NCBI GenBank assembly: GCA_039881145.1
Contig: JAYKKI010000006.1
Span: 17,143,501-17,207,500, forward strand
Length of the DNA: 64,000 bases
Reading direction: 5' to 3'
Source of the DNA: Druceiella hillmani
Taxonomy: Eukaryota > Arthropoda > Insecta > Lepidoptera > Hepialidae
Shown here: in pieces, positions 58,043 to 64,000 of the stretch
Position numbering within the stretch: position 1 is the first letter of the stretch
Layout of the letters: every line of letters starts with the position of its first letter
Notes under the pieces: generated by a model
What the model saw: only the letters and a program-made list of their open reading frames with translations
Database searches by the model: none
What the model was told of the DNA's origin: nothing
Made by a program: the position numbers and the translations under genes

Positions 58043-59287
58043 TTGGTAGAGCTCATGATACACGAGAGCCACATTAATCTATTGCATTGTGGTCTGAACA
58101 ATCTCCTCTTAGACGTGAGAGAAAAGTTTTGGGTAGTAAATGCAAGGAAAACTGCACGTAGAATAATATCCAGGTGTATTCGATGCAAGAGACATAGTGC
58201 AAAGAACATAGAAACCATGCCAGTACCATTGCCAGAAGATAGGATCAAAGAGGCCTCTGTATTCGAGGAGGTTGGAGTGGATTTGGTAGGACCCCTATCA
58301 CTTAAAGGGAGCACTAAAAGCTGGATTGTCATATTTACCTGCGCTGTGTTTCGAGCTATTCATTTAGAACTGGTCCAGTCACTATCTACGAGATCTTTCC
58401 TTTTATGTTTTAGAAGATTTATTGCTAGACGTGGACGGCCCCATATTGTGTACAGCGATAATGGCACGAATTTTGTTGGTGCGAACAACTTATTGACATC
58501 TATCGATTGGGAAGCCGTACAAAAGGAGGCGCACATGAAAAGAATAATCTGGAAGTTCAACCCTCCCACGGCTGCCCGGTGGGGTGGCTTTTGGGAAAGA
58601 CTCATTCAAGTGCTAAAGAAAATGCTACGACGGGTTTTGGGCAGAGCATGCGTCACTTACGAAGAGATGGTTACTTTACTGTACGACTGTGAATCAATCA
58701 TCAATTCTCGGCCCATAACCTACATTTCGGAAAATGACCAATATTTGAATCCCTTGACCCCTGCCATGTTCTTGCAGGATATGCACACGGTGGGAGTTCC
58801 AGATTTAGACCATCTTGATGAAATTGATATCACCCGAAGATACCGTTATCAGCAAAACTTAAGAGAAGAATTGAGAAAACGCTTTCGTTCTGAATATCTA
58901 GGACAGTTAGTTTTGGCAAAGTCTAATAACAAGTGTGAAGAGGTAAAATTAAACGACATTGTCTTAGTAGAAGATACAAGCAAGAAGAGAGCTTTTTGGC
59001 CTCTAGGACGTGTTATAGCTATATTTCCTGGGAAAGATGGGATTAGTAGAGTGGTAAAGATACAGACTGTTTCTGGAGAATTACTTCGTCCGGTACAATG
59101 TGTTTATCCCTTGGAAGTTGAAGCTTTCAGTAATTCATATGAGGAAGTGCAAAAGACTGTAGGTCAACTACGGGAAAAGAACAGGTTTCTGAGCCTTTCT
59201 GTACCAAAAGAGATGCCGGAACAAACAACCAGATCTCGAAGAGTCATTCATTTACCGTCTAAGCTAAGGGATTTTGAACTATCCTGA
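58043..59287 (+). CDS. BEL/Pao integrase (C-terminal part of broken pol)
   Basis: Same frame as the rest of pol, open for 414 codons. HHCC-type zinc finger (HESHINLLHCGLNNL...CIRCKRH), catalytic core with VGVDLVGPL, YSDNGTNFVGAN and ...WGGFWERLIQVLKKML, then INSRPIT, LTPAMFL and the C-terminal WPLGRVI/FPGKDG/VKIQT domain. All three acidic residues seem present. It would need the upstream gag-pol to be expressed, which is broken. Confidence 0.88.
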   Translation: MVELMIHESHINLLHCGLNNLLLDVREKFWVVNARKTARRIISRCIRCKRHSAKNIETMPVPLPEDRIKEASVFEEVGVDLVGPLSLKGSTKSWIVIFTCAVFRAIHLELVQSLSTRSFLLCFRRFIARRGRPHIVYSDNGTNFVGANNLLTSIDWEAVQKEAHMKRIIWKFNPPTAARWGGFWERLIQVLKKMLRRVLGRACVTYEEMVTLLYDCESIINSRPITYISENDQYLNPLTPAMFLQDMHTVGVPDLDHLDEIDITRRYRYQQNLREELRKRFRSEYLGQLVLAKSNNKCEEVKLNDIVLVEDTSKKRAFWPLGRVIAIFPGKDGISRVVKIQTVSGELLRPVQCVYPLEVEAFSNSYEEVQKTVGQLREKNRFLSLSVPKEMPEQTTRSRRVIHLPSKLRDFELS

Positions 59288-59423
59288 AGGGACTGATATG
59301 GACTCTAAATGTTGATTTCTGAGTATTTAGTTAAATTCTATGTTTAGGAAAGAAATTTGTTATAATATTAATTGCTTATGCTCCTGGGTTTTGATGAAAT
59401 GAGTTCATCAAAAGGTGGGAGGA

Positions 59424-59654
59424 TGTTACGTTTAGCCTAATGTAATTGAGTTTTTATATTTAAAACTAAACTAAACCAGTTGTTAACAATAATTGATTTA
59501 TATAGTTTACTTTTTTTGTAACTGGCAACATGAAAAAGTATAGAGTTTTTAGAGAAATAAATAATTTGGCTGTCATGTTTTTCTGACGTTCTATTATTTT
59601 ATAAAGTGTATTTTAAAGACAAGAATTGGTTAAATTCTTCGTCATATCTCAACA
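59424..59654 (+). repeat. BEL/Pao 3' LTR
   Basis: Starts tgttacgtttagcc, preceded by a purine-rich tract (aaaggtgggagga), and ends tctcaaca before the atatg duplication. Confidence 0.93.
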
Positions 59655-59659
59655 ATATG

Positions 59660-61329
59660 AGAAATATAATATTCTATTTGAAAAGTGTTCTAATGCGTTG
59701 AAAAGTTTCTCTCCGCTAATTAAGGGTTGGATATACCTATACCAGGAAATATTTCATTTGTGACAAATTGTTTATTATTAATTTCTTTATAAATCCTTCG
59801 AAATGGGTACGGATTCAACTCTAATATTATGTACATCAGATTGTTTTTTCACGCGAAACGCGTAACAAAACTAATTTTGGATAATACAAGAAAATTGTAT
59901 TTGTAAAAAAATCGAGATATGGAAAATGTCGGAGAATTTGGTTGTAACGTTTGTTTCGGTTATCATATTCAATTTTAGAATATTTTACGTATTGCGTATA
60001 TAATCACTATATGTAGGGTTACAGCAAGAAACAATGTTACATTCATTCATTTCCGCCGTCTTCTTTAATTTCTTGAAAAATGCGAACCCATATTGTTTAA
60101 AATGTGAAGAAATTTTATTACGACATTGAATGTTAATTAATATAAATAATTGTTTCGTCCTATTTTGAATTTCTTTAGTATGAGATCGAATATTTTCAAA
60201 CGTTTATTATGGGCTTTTTCACATCTCTTTTTATTTTAAGACACTAAGATAATTGTTTTATTTTTGTATTAAAAGTGTTAAGTGATGAATAAAATGGTAA
60301 AATGTGACAAAGTTTTTAAATAATTTTAATCTAAGTACTTTGGCCATTGGTTGTGGCCAGAATAAACATTTTAGAAATTTAACATGGCGGCCTTAATAAT
60401 ACTTTATTTAAGCCAAGCCATGACCATATAAATTGATGCAAATGTGAATCGTACTGCCGCAAGCAAATATATTTATATCCATCGTTTTCCTGAAGTTGAT
60501 GGGTAAATTTATTCTGCTCGTAACACCGTGCGCGTTGGGGGAGGGCGCTAGTAGGCGGAGTGCGGTGCCCCCTCCATCGATTTTTGCTTCACTGCGACCG
60601 CGAAGAGATTCGTGCGTATGCGCCTTCTGGATTACTCTATATTCTAAGCCACGGAGGTTAAAAATGTCATTGGTAACTAGGAACAAGCGTGTTCTAAGCC
60701 AATCTCTGAGGGCAAGTTCACCCTCCTTATCTAGCTATGGCCTTCGGACTGCTTTGTTAAGATTTCGTATTCGTACCAAGTAAATTTGTCCCTGTCGTTT
60801 TCATAAACTTCGTGGCGAGTGTTTTTTTAACTCTGTCTGTATAGCGGGGTAAGTAAAATCATTTTGCACGGAAAGTTTAGTTTACAGGTATTGCGCAACG
60901 CGGGTTTGTTGTAACGGTTGCTTCAGTTCAACTGATTATTTTTAAATTTATTCTTTTGTTGCTGTTTTTGCCTTTATCATACAATTTCTTTTGTTTTTGA
61001 TATTGTCTGTACATTACTGAGCGTCTGTTGCATGCACTGTTTACGCTCCTACAATAAAGTACTATACTTAGCATGAGTTATGAAGTTTGACAAAAAACAT
61101 TTAAATCTATATAAATAAAACTCTCTGTAAAAAAACCTATTACGAAATATGTGATTATTTACTACAAGTAAGAAATATATAGAGCAGTAATGTTCGACCC
61201 AAAAGTGACCCCGCTAAAATTATGCCGCCTTGCAAAATTATGCCGTGCTTCAATCAGTCTGTCGCTAGACGCCTGACGACAGATAACGCAGCGTAGATTT
61301 TATTTTTTAAATCGACGTACGCGTTAAAA
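59660..61329. other. Non-coding stretch with a GC-rich patch
   Basis: Nothing recognised except 60525-60660, which is GC-rich (gggggagggcgctagtaggc) in A+T-rich DNA with overlapping ORFs on both strands. It might be a promoter or a small transposon core. Confidence 0.4.
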
Positions 61330-63240
61330 TGCCATCTTGTATTATAAAAAATTGATTAAGTGCATCCCATAAACATAATAGGTCAAATGGGATTACATTT
61401 CACAGGTTAGAAAATTATTTTGTTTAAGTTTAAATCAATTTGAAATTAATGATAAACGGACAACGCACGCCGTAACTAAATATAAAGGTAAAGCACGTAC
61501 TGAAGTATATATGCTTTAAATAATTATTACTAACTTTTTGTATATTTTATAAATCGTGTTATGTGTATGTATTTGTTTTATGTATAAAATGTTATTTTTT
61601 TAATAATTATTTGCAGAATTCCTCAAAATCACAAAATAAATATTAAATGAATAAATATAATTTCACACAAAACAATAATTGGCGGCCTCCTTTTTTCCGT
61701 TTTGTGTTCTTTACATTTTAGAGAAGACGATTTTTACACAACACCAAAATGATATCGCAAAATTAACAAGACAGCAGTCCCATCCTTATTCACCGTGACT
61801 CCCGTTGTACTTTTTTAATGTCTGAAGATCAGGGTAATTGTCTAACCAGGTACTTTGATCTTCAGACATTAAAAAAGTATGAACTGTTTTCAGGACATAC
61901 TACTTCAGGACACACTACCGCTTACTAATTTAACCACATATGGGGACTCCACAAACCATTTCAGTATACACGACCGCCACAAATTTAGCCACACTGTTAC
62001 TAGATCAACCATCACAATTACCAACGTGCCATCATCAAATTTAGAATCTGCATTTTACACCTAGGAAAGATTAAAAAAGAAAGTAAGCACACAAGTAACA
62101 CAAATAAGCGCAAACAGGTTAGCAAAATTAAAGAAAATGCGAAAGGTCAATAAAAAAATTATGAAAAAATATATATCTCTAAAAGAATTAACTAAAACTT
62201 TAAAAAGAAATAGATTTATAAATAGTGATATTTGCCCAGCTCTAAACAAAAATGTTGTTGCCACTGAAATTATAAATAGAATGTATTTAAATAAAAAGAT
62301 AAATGGAACCACTGTTAAAGTTTCACCGGCTTTAAGGAAATTTGCGCTGTCATTAAATTACTATTCTCCCACAGGCTATAATTACGCAAGGTCAGTTTTT
62401 GATAAATGTTTACCCCATCCATCCACTTTAACTCAATTGCACTAAAGTATTGACGCTAATCCGGGATTTACTAGTGAAGCATTCTCTGCTCTTCAAAAAA
62501 CAATGTCAAAACAGTAAATTAAAATTTTTTTGCTCTCTTATTATAGATAAAATAGGTCTAAGACACCAAAAATTATTTAACGGTAAAATTTTTGAAGGCT
62601 TGGTGACTTATGGTGAAGCTACCAACGAGATAGCTAAATAGGCGTTTGTTTTAATGTTAGTACCTATTAATGATAATTGGAAGTTGCCATTGGGATATTT
62701 TTTGATCAACGGTTTATCAGGTGAGAGAAAAGCTAATTTAATTAAAATATGTTTAGAAAAATTTAATGAAGTTGGCACGGAAGTCGTATCCCTAACATTT
62801 GACGGATGTAGTTCTAATTTAGCAGCGACGAAAGAATTAGGTTGCAAGGAAGACGCAAACAATCTAAAAACTTCTTTTAAACACCCTTCAAACCGTAAAC
62901 ATTTCCTGATACTTTTAGACCCGTGTCATATGGTTAAACTTATTAGAAACACCTTTGAATCTAAAAAAATATAATTGATGGTGATGGTAATACAGTACAA
63001 TGGCGGTTTCTTCGAGAATTACATAATTTGCAAGAATCTTTGGGATTACATTTCTCTAATAACTAAACAGCATCTAGGATTCCGAAACCAAACAATGAAA
63101 GTTAAGTTAGCCACTCAATTGCTAAGTAATAGCGTAGCAGAAGCTATAGAATTATGGGAAAACGATTTAAAATTATCTAAATTCCACGGATCTTCAACCA
63201 CGGCCACATTTATAAAAAAAAAGTTGATTACAGATTAAAT
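61330..63240 (+). pseudogene. THAP9/P-element-like transposase, broken
   Basis: Begins with a THAP-type start (MPSCIIKN...NGITFH, 61329-61405) followed by a GTTAGA donor, an intron, and an acceptor tatttgcag before IPQNHKINIK. Then come the central parts: RKFALSLNYYSPTGYNYARS, FDKCLPHPSTLTQLH, DANPGFTSEAFSAL, FEGLVTYGEATNEIAK, PINDNWKLPLGYFLINGLSG, EVVSLTFDGCSSNLAATKEL, FLILLDPCHMVKLIRNTF, MKVKLATQLLSNSVAEAIEL, KFHGSSTTATFIK. These follow the THAP9/P transposase (RNase H-like with GTP-binding insert). Stops and shifts break it in at least five places; the C-terminus is lost. No TIRs found. Confidence 0.82.
61808..61879. repeat. Perfect hairpin, 24-bp arms, 24-base loop
   Basis: Arms 61808-61831 and 61856-61879 (tacttttttaatgtctgaag... 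and complement). It lies within the region between the first THAP exon pieces and the main transposase body. Confidence 0.9.
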
Positions 63241-64000
63241 AAAATGTGCGTGTAAGTAAAAACCAGCAAAAATTTAATTATAACAAAATAATTTCAGTAC
63301 GTGCTTACCTTTACGTATACACGTCGCACTGTAATTTCACATCTATGTATGCTGAAATAAAAGTCAAATTGGCACGCCACGCCTGCTTCGCAGATTTGTC
63401 TAATATACATATGGATATGAATGTGGCAGTATATATATAATGGCGTGGGGGTGCGAGCAAGATAACAAAATACGTATGTATTGCGGCCAGAGCAAGATGG
63501 TACCTTTAGTGTAACAACTTCAGATAGGTGGCGCTGTATACTTGGGTACACTTCTCGACTTGATAGATTCATACATATTACTTCTCTATACATTCCTTTA
63601 CTCGTCGATTATTTAAATGAAATTCTTCGGTATTACTATCATGTTATGTTCAAGGATGGCATTGAAAATTATTAGAATTGGTTATTTGTAATAAAATAAA
63701 TTTAAATCTTAGTTTGTATGAATATGTCATTTGTTTTTATTATTTGAATTTGTCGTTTGTTTTGTTTTATGTCAAAATTAATTTAACATGAGAAAATTTT
63801 TGTTTGATGATTTTTTATGACTTTCGATTTTTTTATGAAAGATCGAGAAGAGAGTAAATCTATCGAGAGATTTAGACAAGATTAGGAAGTCATTCATACA
63901 AGTCGAGTACACAAAATTCTTCATGAATTGTGTGTTAGGTGAATATCACGATTTGAACAGTTACCGCAGACTGGTATACCAAAAATTGTTTGTCTGTTGT
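63241..64000. other. Non-coding right edge
   Basis: No gene recognised. 63480-63600 (caacttcagataggtggcgc and around) is less A+T-rich and may be a repeat. Confidence 0.35.

Larger units (their letters stand above)
53574..59654 (+). mobile_element. BEL/Pao LTR retrotransposon, defective
   Basis: Two 231-bp LTRs (53574-53804, 59424-59654) over 97% alike by eye, 5-bp target duplication atatg on both sides (53569-53573, 59655-59659), and a primer-binding site tggtgaccccgacgtgat just inside. One reading frame carries gag, protease, RT, RNase H and integrase in Pao order, with no env. Defects: a 273-bp element inserted near the gag end, stops at 55502, 56282, 56837 and 57971, and an in-frame loss in RT. 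High LTR similarity suggests fairly recent insertion. Confidence 0.95.

Overview
The window is A+T-rich eukaryotic DNA with GT-AG introns and no bacterial features. The transposon mix (BEL/Pao, copia, I/jockey/RTE-type LINEs, mariner, pogo, PIF-Harbinger, a THAP9/P-like transposase) points to an insect. Weak dispersed repeats containing a CCGTA...GTCCGTC theme, of a kind I associate with Lepidoptera, tilt the guess that way, but the order is not settled. No rRNA, tRNA or CRISPR array was seen.

Host genes: the clearest are two paralogous loci that have not been joined by any long ORF. One lies on the minus strand (exons from 8710 down to 452, probably running off the left edge), the other on the plus strand (25802 to 39655). 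They are arranged head to head about 17 kb apart. Each starts with a 42-base exon coding a 14-residue signal-peptide core that stops at a consensus donor and sits 73-74 bases behind a TATAAA box. Exon 2 completes the signal peptide and adds a Lys/Pro-rich stretch. After that come tiny exons of 21-48 bases, all a multiple of three and all phase 1-1, coding amphipathic segments that match between the two loci. This is a secreted micro-exon gene family that I cannot name. Introns are stuffed with transposons and satellites.

Layout: 0-9 kb minus-strand micro-exon locus, with an RTE-type LINE remnant and a 5 x 244-bp satellite in its introns, and two inverted copies of an unclassified repeat around its first exons; 11-15 kb short hairpins and a decayed copia element; 15-25 kb mostly featureless, with a jockey-like RT remnant at 19-20 kb; 25.7-39.7 kb plus-strand micro-exon locus, hosting a 21-bp minisatellite and a nearly intact 5.75-kb I-type LINE (32721-38470); 40 kb a 57-bp minisatellite with a mariner fragment inside; 44.9-50.4 kb two mariner relics, a third copy of the unclassified repeat, and a PIF-Harbinger element with its TIRs; 50.5-53.5 kb pogo-like relic; 53.6-59.7 kb a BEL/Pao retrotransposon with both LTRs and a 5-bp target duplication; 61.3-63.2 kb a broken THAP9/P-like transposase.

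A second unusual item is a short ORF-less element present three times (7483, 41767, 55210). It carries hammerhead-ribozyme-like cores and, in two copies, is bounded by exactly 15-bp target duplications. One copy is a foldback with a hammerhead on each strand, inserted in the BEL/Pao gag-pol. It looks like a small retrozyme or a non-autonomous Penelope-like element.
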